64,000 bases of DNA from Echiichthys vipera. Its lineage: Eukaryota; Chordata; Actinopteri; Perciformes; Trachinidae. The position numbers and the translations under genes are program-made. Below are positions 46,779 through 59,010 of this stretch, piece by piece (the stretch's first letter is position 1; each line of letters opens with the position of its first letter). The stretch covers positions 28,139,195 to 28,203,194 of the forward strand of contig OY829650.1 in NCBI GenBank assembly GCA_963691815.1. The letters are read 5' to 3'. The notes under the pieces are model-generated. The model was given only the letters and a program-made list of their open reading frames with translations, was not told the DNA's origin and ran no database searches.

Positions 46779-46936
46779 TTCCTGTCTGTTATAGGGAAGG
46801 TTTTCGTTGCCACCGTACTCTACGGGGGAATTGTTGGGTCTATGTTTATCATAGAGTGTGGTCTTTACCTACTCTGTAAAGTGTCCTGAGATAACTTTTG
46901 TTATGATTTGACACTATAAATAAAATTGAATTGAAT
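46779..46936 (+). repeat. Retroelement copy, plus arm of an inverted pair
   Basis: From 'ttcctgtctgttataggga' through 'gtaaagtgtcctgagataac' to a tail 'aataaaattgaattgaat'. The copy at 47583-47755 is its reverse complement, about 650 bp away. Transcripts across both would form a hairpin of roughly 150 bp. Confidence 0.8.
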
Positions 46937-47582
46937 AGTTAGTGTATGGCTTAATGAGACACCCGTATACATACTTTGGTTTCTTTAACCATACAAAACC
47001 TATTTCCTGCGTTAACTCAATTGGAAGTTGATGGCTTTCATTTTGTTGTGTCTTAATGTGATGACTATCCACAGCCAACTATAAGCTCCCAGAATGACTC
47101 GTACTGTCCGGTCACGCAAGACATCCGTCATTATCATTCACTGAGGGTCACAGGAGCCAGACTAAACATGGAGCGGTGAGCCACAGGTTGTAGGTCTACA
47201 TGCATGACTCATCATGTCTGACCTTTATTGTACCACTAACACACAGGCGCCTTTAGTAACTACAGTGGTCCCCAACCCTTGTAATGCTCTTAAATCAAGC
47301 CCTAACCCCTTGTCACTTGTTGCTTCTGTCAAAGACATGTGTTTCCACCTGAAAGTGTAACAGCAAATAATAAATAAGTTAAAGGTCCATATTATGCTAA
47401 TTTTCAGGTTCATACTTGTAGTTTGGGTTTCTACTAGAACATGTTTACATGCTTTAATGTTTGAAAAAGAAATACCTCATTTTTTCTCTCTCTCCTTAAG
47501 ACCCCCTCCCAAAAAAAAGCCCAGTTCACTCTGATTGGTCAGCGTTCTTGGCTTCTCTGCATCATCATTGCAGCTGGTGGAT

Positions 47583-47755
47583 TCAATTCAATTCAATTTT
47601 CTTTACAGTGCCAAGTCGTAACAAAAGTTATCTCAGGACACTTTACAGAGTAGGTAAAGACCACACTCTATGACTTATTTATGATTTACAGAGACCCAAC
47701 AATTCCCCCGTAGAGTACGGTGGCAACGAAAACCTTCCCTATAACAGACAGGAAC
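47583..47755 (-). repeat. Retroelement copy, minus arm of the pair
   Basis: Starts 'tcaattcaattcaattttct' (inverse of the tail) and ends 'ataacagacaggaac'. It carries a small insertion relative to the plus arm around 'gacttatttatgatttacag'. Confidence 0.8.
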
Positions 47756-48129
47756 TGTAACAGCACTGTAACAGCGCTGCAGCAGCACTTTCTACCTGTA
47801 TATGGCAGAGTTGTGACATCACAACCGTACAGAAGTCCTGAAGACTTGTTTAAAGGCACAGTTTCTGAATACGGGCTGAGTGCATTTCTCTGTGGACTGA
47901 GCGTTTTCATACTATTCATATATACATTTTCAATGGAATTCCATTGCTAGGCAACGGCCTTGCTACTTGTTGACATCCTGTCAGGTGATGTCATTCACAT
48001 CCACTGCAACAGGAATCAAACTTGGACACATTCAGAATGTTTGTTTACTGCTTTAAAAAGGTCTATAACACTTCCATCTGCTTTATAATGAAAAAAACAA
48101 AACATGAAAATCAGACTTTTTACAATATG

Positions 48130-48680
48130 GGTCCTTTAAGACTGAAGAGCCATGCTAGCAACTGAGCTTTCACTTGCTCTTGCCCAGCAGAGCTTTGAGA
48201 GGAATGCTAACATAAGATTGCTAACATGCTCACATTGACATGGTGATATATGGAAGGTGTAATGTCTACCATGTGCGCCATCCTTTATCATTTTTAGTGT
48301 GTTGCTAGCATGCTAACATTTGCTGATTAGCTCGTAACACAAAGCACAGCTGAGGATGATGGGAATGTGATCTTCTGCAGGTATTTGATCATGAACCAAC
48401 TGGACAAAATGAAATTATGAATTATAACTAATGCGATCAATTATTAGACTGACTTCTGAGGGAAACATAAATGTTTATAAACAATCTGCTCCATCTAGCA
48501 GCTCTCGAGACATTTGACTCAAATAAAACACAAACGTAAGCCTCATCGTGGTGCTACAGGAAATGTCAGGGGATCACCATCAGGGTCCATCGTCTGACCT
48601 TTGGGGATCATGAATGTCTGTTAAAAACTTCATGACGTTTCATAAGTTTCAATTCAGTTTGGAGCAGATGTTTAAGTCCT
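48130..48680. repeat. Common fish dispersed repeat
   Basis: Repeated 'gctaacat' and 'gctagcatgctaaca' units are followed by 'gatcaccatcagggtccatc' and 'ggatcatgaatgtctgtt'. This resembles the family at 10420-10560 and 17150-17310 in its second half. Non-coding. Confidence 0.55.
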
Positions 48681-50104
48681 TAGAGCGGGAGCATATCTAT
48701 GTTCCCCGATTCATATGTGACCGGGAAACATAGGTAACCTGACTCCGGCAGATAAATTTACTCGCTTCTCGTTTCATCACACTTAAATCCGCCTCAAAAC
48801 CAACGCTGATTGGTTCGGTCGCTTGGCAAACTTCTTCAAATTTCTCCGCTGCACGTTACCAGACTGATCTGAGTAAAATACAATGGAGCTCACGAGATCA
48901 GGATGGTCTCAGGAGGCTAGAACATAGCTTTTTCCCCCCACATTTCCCCAAAAGGGTCCTATGTTCCCCGGCCTGTTATTTTTCCCACAATCAGTGCCTT
49001 TAGAGGACCCCCTCATGACCAGGCTGCTAGCATGGCGGCCAAAATAACCTTTACTGTCATGTTTGCCTCAGTTCATGGGATGTCCATAGTAACGCTGTGT
49101 CATTATGAACACCTTATGGCGGAGGAGGGATATTATAATGTACATGATGAAGACATATTGGAACAGTAGAGGGGGCATTATTGGACAAGTTAAAAAAAAT
49201 TGACCTGACAATGGGGCTCTACAGAAAGTCAGAGGAAAAATGTTTAGCGTGAGGAACATCATCTCTGCGTGGTTGCACCAAAAGCAATGAAGAGCATCGG
49301 CCACACAAAAATGCATTCTAACTTTTCAGATGACTGTGACTGAACCAAGGTGTTTTTTTACACTTTAGGTTCACAGCAGCATGGGGTCAGAGGTCAAACA
49401 AACACTTCTTCACATGTCAAAACAGTCCCTCTCTTATTTATTTAGTCATATTCAGCCGCAGGGTGGAAAACATTCTTATCTGATTGCACACATACAGGGA
49501 TTGTTTAGTATTTATTGGAGTACAAAAGATCCTTTTGCTGTGTAGCACGAGATACTGCAGACAGAGCTTTATTATACAGATGAGTTGTGACAGGAGGACA
49601 GCCATGAAGATGGGACTGATCACATGTTGAGCTGAGACGCTCCGGCCCAACAGATGGGTAAATGCTGGGAGAGGAAGAGTGTGAGGGGGTTAGGGGGGGA
49701 CAGAGCTTTAAAGGGTCAGAGGGGGCGAGTTCAAGAGAGCTTACCAGCACCCATATTTGGACTGTGGGGTGTTGTTAGTGGAGGGGAGGTTTTAATAGCA
49801 GCCCTCCAGTCATAAAAAGAGGGAGTGTCTGTTTTTTCCGAATGAATGAGCAGGCTGATTAGCTTTGTGAAGGGTCTCAGAGGAGGGAGGGAGAGGGGAG
49901 AGCAGGGCCACACTGGAGCAGACACTGTTGTCTTTGGCGTGTTGAACACAGTCGGCAGGCAGACACCTCACGCTGCAGAGCACACGGTCATTCGGTCTGG
50001 ATGTTTTGACTGGATTCAGCGTCAGAGGACTGGATTTGGGTGCGCGGAGTTGGAAAAGTTTGGTAACCTCTTGTTTTTTTCTGTCTCCTCACCTGGAGTC
50101 AAGG

Positions 50105-50131
50105 ATGATGCTCAAGAAAGTGCGATTCAAG
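50105..50131 (+). CDS. Candidate first coding exon of a plus-strand gene
   Basis: Nine codons, MMLKKVRFK, end exactly at a strong donor (AAG, then gtagga), after about 250 bp of non-repetitive, 5'-UTR-like sequence. Phase 0. In human, PHLDB1 lies just downstream of ARCN1 on the same strand, so a gene starting here with long introns would fit by synteny. The nine residues themselves do not identify it, and no second exon was found in the remaining 14 kb. Confidence 0.3.
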
Positions 50132-52154
50132 GTAGGAAATGTACATTTTTGGTGTCACTGTCGAGCTTGTCATGTTTTTGTGAATAGATACATTCAGATA
50201 CCATCATCATATATGGTATACAGTATAGTTTCTATAGGTATATTGTGTTTACAGTAATATTAGGACTTTGTTTAAAGGGAGAAAGTTCTGACCTGGTACA
50301 CACACACGTGTCCATACTTTTACAGAACATTTTCACAGAGAAAACTCCACCTTGAGATAACACAGCAGTGATCCAACAGATATCAGCTTTGTCAAATCTC
50401 TCCCAGTTGTTCTAAACACTGTCTGATTGCTCCTTCCCATCCTATCCTTCCTTCCTATCCGTCCTCTGGCTCACAGGAAGTGATGTGTTTCACTTTATTT
50501 GGGAGAAACACACAGGCAGTGATAAAGTGATAAGTGCAGAGGAACATCATTCACAGAAACATTGTGATCCCTATGAAGCACTGAGGACAAATATCACAGC
50601 CTCACGCCAACTATACAGGACAGAAAATCATAATGAAATAAATGAAACTGTGACAGATTAGCAGTCTAACCAACTCTGTATCTACTTTAACCATGTTAAA
50701 AAGGTCTGAATCCACCTGTAATCCACATGCATAGTGTCCCATTGCTTTTAAAGCTCAAAGCAGTGAGTGAACAAAGCCCTGCCGGCTCTTCAGTAGCAGC
50801 TCTGCCCTCAGTTCAAAGGGAGAAGCTGCTGCTCAGCCTGTGTGCTGACACTGAGGTGATAATTAGAGCACAGGAACAGGAACAGGAGTAGCTGTAAATA
50901 CTAGAGAATTACTGTCCTCACTAATGTAAAACTCCTATTATCTGGCATTAGCTCATTCTTCATGGCAAAGAACACCTTTGAACATGTTCCATTAATCCTT
51001 TTCAGAATAAAAGCTACAAAATGCTTTACAGACAACAAAAACAACAGGGAATACGCTAACAACCCTCACATATATTCATAAATCTGTTCACACAACAAAA
51101 ATACTCTACATGAAATGCCAGTTATGTGATATGTCCCTCAATGACAACACTATTTCTCTCATGTATATTTCATTGGTAACACATTATGGTAAGGATACAT
51201 GAATTATCATGAACTCACATGACTTAATGCATGAAAAAACATGAATTATTTCATGTAGTACTTCATGAACCATCATGAATGCACACACAGTAATGGTTTC
51301 TTACTTTAAAAAAAAACGACTGGTAGCATATTAACAGTTTGTTGCTTATGAATCAATGATCTTTGTGACCCCTCAAACAAATGACTTAACAATATAAATA
51401 CGGGAGGATTAAAGGTTGAGTATGGAGAATGAGCAGAACACCATCTAGAGTCTCAAGATTGTAGTCGCAACAACAGAAAATAATTCCAGCAGTCGGGTTG
51501 CCAGGTTGATCAGACCAGTAACCTACAGAAGTAATAAAGAAGAGTTTGACTGACAGTTAGCGTTAGCCGTTACAGCTAAGTAAACATGAAAGTTAGCTTA
51601 CCCATCAAAGAGAAACATAGACTTTTAGATGTGTGTTTTTGCCCGTCTCTGCTCACTCAGCTGCTGGGACAAATAAGCAGCTGCAGGATTGGAAAACTCC
51701 ATTTCACCCAGTGCCAGCCTACAGTAGCTGCACCCAACAACAGACAACCCTGGCAACCAGCAACGACCAACACTATTGGCTGCTACCATGGAAACAGAAC
51801 GGGACAGAAAGTCATTGTCAAACCTGTCAAAAAATTATTAAAAATATTCATTCAAACTTAATATTTTTTTGGGTGAAAAAAGCAATATTTTCATTCTGTA
51901 CCCCTCAAAACGCCCCGTGTGTGTATTTAAAAAACAATATAGCTTTTAATAAAGATTCTACATATTTAACCTTTATCTGACACTGACACATTTGCATATT
52001 AATACATATTAAAAACATATTAATATATGTTTCTCATCAACGTTAAAGACGGACACACCACCAACATTATGAAGTCATTAAAAATATTTCTTACCCAATC
52101 ATGATTACAACACTTAGAATTCAACAGAATGCATGTGCGCTGCTGTGACTGGAC

Positions 52155-52480
52155 AGCTTTCAAGGTTCAAGGTATCTTTATTATCCCTGAGACAATATGA
52201 CAGCAGACAACTAATCCAACAACTATAACTACATGGATACAATAAATACAGAGAATCGATCCTTAGTCATCATTTAACAGACCATCAGCAGCAGGGACAG
52301 ACGAGTTCTTAACAGGACGAGACCTCCAGTTACTCTCGCCCCCCCCTGCTGTGACCCCTGCAGGCTGTCTACCTCCTGCAGAGATCACAGTGGAAATAAC
52401 TCCTGGAGTCCACCTTTATTTCTAGTTCTTAAAACCAGTCAAGTCAAGGCTGGTCCTAGCTGAACTCTGCTCTGTAAAGT
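52155..52480 (-). repeat. Retroelement 3' tail, minus strand
   Basis: 'aaggttcaaggtatctttat' and 'tatccctgagacaa' read on the minus strand as a LINE-type 3' end with ATAAAG repeats, followed by a GC-richer body ('cccccctgctgtgacccctg'). The family is not identified. No frame. Confidence 0.45.
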
Positions 52481-53639
52481 CTCCAAACTAAATGAGCAAG
52501 ATCAAACGGTAACATTTCATGGTGAGAAATGAATTCATGCATAAAACGGCGTGAATTAATCCATGCCATAATTCATCAACCTTCAGGAATGTACAAGAAT
52601 GATTAGTATCTTATGCACAAGTTAATACAAGCACAGTACGCTCATTAAAACTAGTAATGTATCTCAATCCTCGTGAAATCTGAGTTATTGATGATGTTCA
52701 TGTCTTATTCATAAGTCTGCAGTTATAGGGACAGGCCGCAGCTGCACATACGTCCTGTCACGTTCTAGGACGAATAGACTTCACGATCACCTCATTGCTG
52801 TCATGATAAGTTACTGTGGCGCCGTAGGTTTAGACGACACAGGACATAATGAATGAGAGTGAATGGAGGGGTCATCCACAGAGTGTGTTGTTTCGTGTCA
52901 TTTACACTCTCACCTGTTAGTGACAGCTGTTCCTGTTGTCCTCTGAGAGGTGACGCTTTTCCCGAGCAGTGTGTCAGAGAGAGTGAGGGCGAGGGGCAGG
53001 TACCCTAAAAGTGAGAGTGAGAATAAACCAAAGCAAATACAGGAAGAAGTGGAGGGTTGTCCAGTAGCTCTTTAGTTGTGATAGTTATTATAATCTATCA
53101 GTGCCTTTTTATATCCCTCCTGGAGTATAGGCCACTGACAGGGGACATTTGCTTTCTTTTCTATCTCTTTCATGTCGTACCCTGTCATCTTCTGCTGATT
53201 GTTGTTGTGTCCTTTAAGGTTAAGGTTTGCACTTTATTGATTGGGGTCTTTGTTATTCTGCAGGTGAATGCGTCATCAAACAGCACTGATTTGACATTGG
53301 AGTTAAAGATCCTTATTTTTGTGTGTTGATGTATCACTCTAAAGCTCCAGATGTTGTCGAACTGTAAAAAGACCTTTCCTTGCCTATTCTGGCTTTGACT
53401 GCTGCATCTGTGCCTCCCTGTTTACCAGTGATACTCCAGGTTCTTCAAGGCTGATGCCTTCAAGTGTGACTGGTTCCAGGGGCATTTGTAGGGGGTCACA
53501 GGCTCTTGGGGTCATGTTTAAGACGGCAACAGGGTCTAGATTCAAGTTAGAGTGCATTTATTGGTGTTATAAGACACTAAATGATCTAAGGAATCCATCT
53601 GTACCAAACACCTCATGCTACCTTGTCTGGAAGGAGGCT

Positions 53640-53840
53640 TAATGACATTTTGAAGTTTGGCTAAATTTTGTTGAGGGAAATACTAGCAGGGCCATTTTCA
53701 AAGGGGTTCCTTGACCTCTGACCTTAATATATCTGAATGAAAATGGGTCCTCTGTGTTCCCACGGGTCTCCCCTCTACAGACATGCTCACTTTATGTCAT
53801 TGCAAACCGTTTTGGGCAACAAAAACAAACCAACAAACCA
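53640..53840 (+). repeat. Dispersed fish repeat ('cttgacctctgacctt')
   Basis: Blocks 'ggggttccttgacctctgac', 'tgaatgaaaatgggtcctct', 'gggtctcccctctacagaca' and 'tgctcactttatgtcattgc' match a scattered fish repeat known to me from general experience; not searched. Non-coding. Confidence 0.55.
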
Positions 53841-55139
53841 AATGTGTTCTTTGTCCTTATCTAAAATGGTGTATTTGAATATTTCTGCATGCTGGGGTCC
53901 ACAAACCTTGAAATGCATACACTGGGTCTCACTGGGAAGATGAGACTCTTAGAACCATGGAGGTATGGTTTATACTTTTCTATGTACTTTATAAATGACC
54001 AAAAACACAAAATGTTGTGCTGCTACTTACTGAACCATCTGTATTAAGAGCAGACAAGGAAAGAGAGAGAGAGGATGTTGGCAGAATTCTGTATCCGTAT
54101 GTGGAATTCCTCCGTGAGCGTTCAAACAGCAGCAGATGGCGACCATCCAACTGTCCTCAGCAGATCTCTACTCACACCGCCCTGCTACATTCTGTCTGCC
54201 TCCTTCTCCTCAACATCCAGGTTCAGTTCACTTTATAAAAGGGGATCCTGTCAAGTTTAAAAGAAGGATTTATTTTTGCTACACTTTTTCACTCAGTGTA
54301 TTCAGTGCTTCTGACAGTTTAGAGTGGAGCAGGAAACTGCAGTTTTTAGACTTTAGAACACTTGAAACTCTTTACCTAACTTTACTTGACATCTGTGTTG
54401 CTTCAGGGGGACCTTACCTCCCAGCGAGCATTAAAAATACAGCAGACATGCTTTTCATAAATGCATAAATGTATCGATAATATAGAAATAAACGTCTATT
54501 CTATTATAATACATTGCATTTTAAAGGTAATTTGTTGTTGCTGTCATTTTTAAATAAACAGACAAATTTAGAAGCATTGTAAATAAAAAAATCTATGATT
54601 CTAGACTGCTTGAAGATGCCTCTATTTAATAAGTGAGATTTCCACGTCCATGTTTTTGATTATAAAGCAGGTTGAGGTGCTATAAAAAAAACTGTGGAAT
54701 TATCAAAATGCTCAACCCACAGAGAAATGCACTCAGAAACTGTGCCTTTAAACGAGCCGTCAGGACTTTTTGCACCTCCTGTTCCTTTGTCTCAAAGCCA
54801 AGAGGTTTTTGTTAGGGGTTTTAAATAAGGTCTGTGGTTAACACAGGGTAAAGATACATGGAATAAAAACACACCAGTAAATACCCCACTAGTGAATTCT
54901 AAAGCTGGTATGTGTCTTAAAAAAGGTGGTGCCTCAATGAGTCTACGAGTGCTCTCACGCCAAACCCGTGAAATCAGTTGGAAGCCGTTGGAAACTAGTG
55001 GTGGTGATGTTGTAGTCATGTGACCGTGGTGTAGTTCGTCCGTACCCTAACGTTAGCGCTTTACTTCTGATGATTGCATTTATATTTCTAAAATCATAAA
55101 AGTGGTGTCCATTTGTGAAGATTATCATGCTGAAGAGAA

Positions 55140-55545
55140 CCTGTAAATATCACTGACTCATCAGGAAGGCCAATCAAATCATAGCAGACCACTCTCACCC
55201 AGCAAACTACCTCTTTAATCTTCTCCCATCAGGCACCACATATAAAAGCATCCAAAATAAAACACCTCGCTCAGAGACAGCACCTACCTCCAAGCCATCA
55301 TAGATTTGAATTCATACTAATCACTCTGCCCTTTCTCTTGCACATGCACTTACACTGAACAAGACGCTGCTGGGTATATATGGGGCACATATTGTCTTTT
55401 GTACTGTATTGTCTTCATTATTCATTTTGGTTTATGTGGTGGTAGTATTGTACTGTATTGTTTCTGTCTGAGAATGAACCAAGACCCATTCCTATCAACT
55501 TGTTGACATGGAAATAAACGTCTTGAATCTTGAATCTTTTGTTCA
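55140..55545 (+). mobile_element. LINE 3'-end fragment
   Basis: The segment contains the pattern 'tcttctcccatcaggcacca' typical of the C-terminal coding end of CR1/Rex1-like LINEs, now frameshifted. An AT-rich 3' UTR follows, with tail repeats 'cttgaatcttgaatc' near 55525-55540 preceded by 'ggaaataaacg'. It is a 5'-truncated dead copy. Confidence 0.6.
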
Positions 55546-57829
55546 CCCCAGAGCTTATTATGTGCGATAATCCAGAATCCAGTGGAAAAATCACAGTCAC
55601 TTTTTACTAAGTGCAGCACTCTACATAGGTAGAAGTGTAGCTTCTGACCTGTCAGAGCAGACTGGGGGGCTTAAAGAGTTGGGTGCTAAAACGTCAATAC
55701 TTTACCAATATCAATAAAGTTTTAAAAAATCTCATGATATATCAGTTAATATTCATCTTATTGACACAGACACACATTTACGGAACATAAACATTATATT
55801 ATACATGTGGTTACAGAATAGTAAGTTAGTTAGCGGGACATTATACAGTTTAAAACCCAATGTACTATATACAGTATAATGGCGTTATTTTTGACCATGT
55901 TTGGCATTTCTGTACTGCAATTTGTTCTGAATTATTGAAAATACAGATGTGTTATCTATGATAAGCAGGTATCAGTGAATATATCAGCCTAATGATCCTA
56001 ATACATATCCACCTGTAGTTGACATGATCATACTCTACATTTGTAGCTCTGAAACATGAGATTCTGATTCAGTGAGACTTCAAAATAATAATGGCATAAT
56101 TTTTCTTATCCGCATCAAAAAATATGCAGGAAATAAAGTGTCTGTTGGCCTTTTTTTCTGTGAATCGTGACATCAAAATGGAGTTAGTATAGTGAACCCC
56201 GGTAAAAGAAGGAGAAGAAGCAGAGGAAGGACCACACATCTGTATCATAGTGGTCTAATGTACAGCTGCTGTCAGTGCTGAAGCAGGTTACATGAGCAGC
56301 ACTAGATGGCACTAGTGTTCTGCTGGTTTCCCTGCTCCGTCTCAGACCCCACCATAAAGATAGGACGCCTGGAGCTAAACTCTCAGTAATCCCTCTGAAC
56401 AGCAGCACTCCAGACTTTTGTCTACATAAACCAGTGCTGGCCACAGTCACAAACGGGAACAACATGTCAGCGCTGAAAGATGGAGCATGACATGAAGATT
56501 GACATGGAAGTTATTGTAGGAATACTCAGTCACTCAGTTATAGTCCTTTTCAATAAAACATTTCTCCGGCGGCACATTGTAGGCCCACAACAGAGCTGCA
56601 TCTTCCTACAATATGGCCCCGGGCTTCAGGGGCAACATGTGGGAGTCTGATCCACCACCCATCGACTGTAAAAACACATCCTGGTAAAAAATGATGATCC
56701 ATTTCCTTCAAATCTTAACATTCCTCCCCCTCTGCTGGCCCTGAATCTCTCGATAATTGAATTTCCATCCCGGGCAGAGACGTCCAAGCTTTTTGTTCCC
56801 TGAGTGAGATACTCCAATCATCTCAAAGGATCATGTCAGCGCCCATCTAGGCCTTTGATGTTCATAATGAGCGCTTCCCTCAGCTCAGCCCTGCAGCGCT
56901 ACACTGTATGTTTCCATAAAGGCGTTAGGATTTGAATGGGTGCGTGGGTGCTGGTGTGGTGCAGGGGAGGAGGGGCGCACAACCAAATATGCTTTTCATT
57001 TAAGATGAAAGGAGAGAGAGCTTTTACTGTGTCTGACGTCTGTTTACGCTAAGTGTGAGGGTGTGTATGAGTGTGTGTGTTCACATAAAAGAGAAATTTA
57101 CCTTTGACCCCCACAGGGATTTGGTACCTGGAGGCTCGTCCATGCAACGGAACTGCAGCGGCACGTCTGGTGCCTTTTTACGGCATCATCAACAAGGATA
57201 TGAGGCTCAGTGCCACGTCATGATGCCAAGAAGAAAACGTAAAAGACAATCTCATGTGCACTTGTCGCTTCTCTTTGTGTATTCACTGCATGCATACTGA
57301 AGTGGCTCAATCTTGCACATATTCAGCTCAGGTGTTTTCATCAGCACAGTACAAATTCTGTGATGCTGTACGCTGTTCAGCCTTGCGAGTCTGCACTGAT
57401 TTAAAGCTCCACATCTATATTTTGTATATTATCGACAGATCAAATGCATAATGTGACAGGTGTCGCTCATGGTGAGAAAGCCACCCAACAATGTAGTAAC
57501 CCTAAGCTCCACTAAGCTCTTTAGCCTCAATTTGATCAAAGGTACCTAGTTTTGGACCAGAAATAAGCAGTAAAGGAGCAATGTTTTCATGAGTGGGTTC
57601 TTGTTTTCTTTGAATCATGCACCCCCACAGGGATGCAAGAACAGGCGTGTGATACAACACACTTTTCTGCCGCTTTAGCTGTCCTGCTAATCAAGAGTTG
57701 GTGGTGGTAACAAGCTAAGAAGTATAGCAAGCCAGCAAAGTTTACTTATATAGCACCTTTCACCGACACCAGTCAGAAAGTGCTTCACAGTCAAGGTGAT
57801 AAAATACAGTTATAAATATAGTTATTGAT

Positions 57830-58720
57830 ATTGATTTTTATTTATTAAACTTTACTTTACCAGGAAATTCCCACTGAGATTAAAAACGAGGGAGTCCTGG
57901 CCAAGAGGCAGCAAAGGTTACATTTACATTATACAGAAAACAAATACAATTATAAAAAACAGATCACGGGCCTAACCTCGGTGGTTAGACCAGGTGCCGC
58001 ATGTACTGAGGCTAGAAGTCCTCGACGCAGCGGCTGGGGTTCGTTCCCACCTACGGCCCTTTGCTGCATGTCACCCGTCTCTCTTAAGCCTGTTATTCTT
58101 CAAGCTGTCCTCAAATAAAGGAATGAAAAGGCCAAAAAAAAAGTAAAAGAGGTCACCTCAAGTGCTCTCAGCCTGAATTTCAAAGCATTCAAAGAAATCA
58201 GTTCAGTTAATTTTCCAGTCTTTTTGCAGCATGTTCCAAGTCGAAGGAGCAGAGTAGAAAAAAGAGAAACAACATTTATTTCGGTGGACAATGTGGGGAC
58301 AGTTTGAGGTACTTTCTTAGTGTTGGAAAACAACAATAGTTTAGTCTTGTCAGCAATGAGGACTAGTTTTAGTGTGTGCTGGACCACATCAAAAGCTTTC
58401 TGCAGATTCAACAGTTTTAGCAGGAGTAGATCCAAAACAGTAAAGAATTGTGTCATCGGCATACAAATGCATGTTAGCATCTAACACATTTTTTCCCAAA
58501 AAATGAATGTACACAATGAACAGGAGGGGTCCTAGTATTGAACCCTGTGGTACCCCCTTATGGACACTCACAAATTCAGAAGACATACCATCACATCTAA
58601 TACACTTAGTCCTGTCACTCAAATAATTTGTCAATATATAAAACAAAGATAAAAACATTAAATTCAATTTACAGGGAGAACAGGTGTAAGGCCCAAGTTT
58701 AAAACACAAGATACCACAGG
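57830..58720 (-). pseudogene. LINE reverse transcriptase remnant
   Basis: On the minus strand, 58709-58389 contains RT motifs in order: NYLSDRTKCIR, KGVPQGSILGPLLFIVYI and the catalytic MHLYADDTILY. A frameshift then leads to DVVQHTLKLVLIADKTKLLL (read near 58400-58310), typical of the segment after YADD. The 3' UTR and tail continue to about 57830 ('ttaccaggaaattcccactg' region), interrupted by a SINE at 57974-58140. It is a jockey-group LINE; the endonuclease half is absent. Confidence 0.85.
57974..58140 (+). mobile_element. tRNA-derived SINE inserted in LINE
   Basis: A-box-like 'ggtggttagaccaggtgccg', B-box-like 'ggggttcgttcccacc', then 'tacggccctttgctgcatgt', and tail 'caaataaaggaatgaaaagg' ending in A9. 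Same family as 27100-27262. It splits the LINE 3' UTR, so it is the younger insertion. Confidence 0.78.
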
Positions 58721-59010
58721 CTACCTAAATGCCCGTCTGAACAGATAGCTTTTAGCTGCTTTTCAAACGAGTCATCAGAGTCTGAGGACCTTAAGCTTAT
58801 TGGGAGACTATTCCAAAGCTTAGGGGCCACCAACTGGGAGGCATGATCTCCCTGAGTCTTAAAACACGTCCTATAAAGCCCTGGGTAGACCTCCTCAGAG
58901 CTGGGCTTGTCGTGTGGGGATGCAGAAGGTGAGAATTCAGATAACTTCATTCGCTTTGCCATCACCTCTAAAACACAGTCCTGTGCATGTGAGTAAACGC
59001 ACCAACACAT
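58699..59010 (-). pseudogene. LINE-type C-terminal tail fragment
   Basis: The minus-strand frame includes VAPKLWNSLPISLRSSDSDD and FEKQLKAI, a pattern common at the C-terminal end of fish LINE ORF2 proteins. In the minus direction it lies before the RT segment at 58720-58389, the wrong order for one element. It is therefore a separate or rearranged copy. Confidence 0.6.

Larger units (their letters stand above)
45411..50104. other. Intergenic, repeats only
   Basis: A short CA run lies near 45725-45740. An inverted repeat pair lies at 46779-46936 and 47583-47755. A composite of common fish repeats spans about 48130-48990. Sequence at about 49840-50104 is less repetitive, purine-rich and could be the 5' UTR of a transcript beginning at the next feature. 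Confidence 0.45.
50132..57829. other. Intron or intergenic, no exon recognised
   Basis: It contains retroelement tails and dispersed repeats (listed separately) and several non-repetitive blocks, for example 56560-56900. No exon with both splice signals and protein-like sequence was found. If the candidate exon at 50105 is real, this would be its first intron. Confidence 0.4.
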
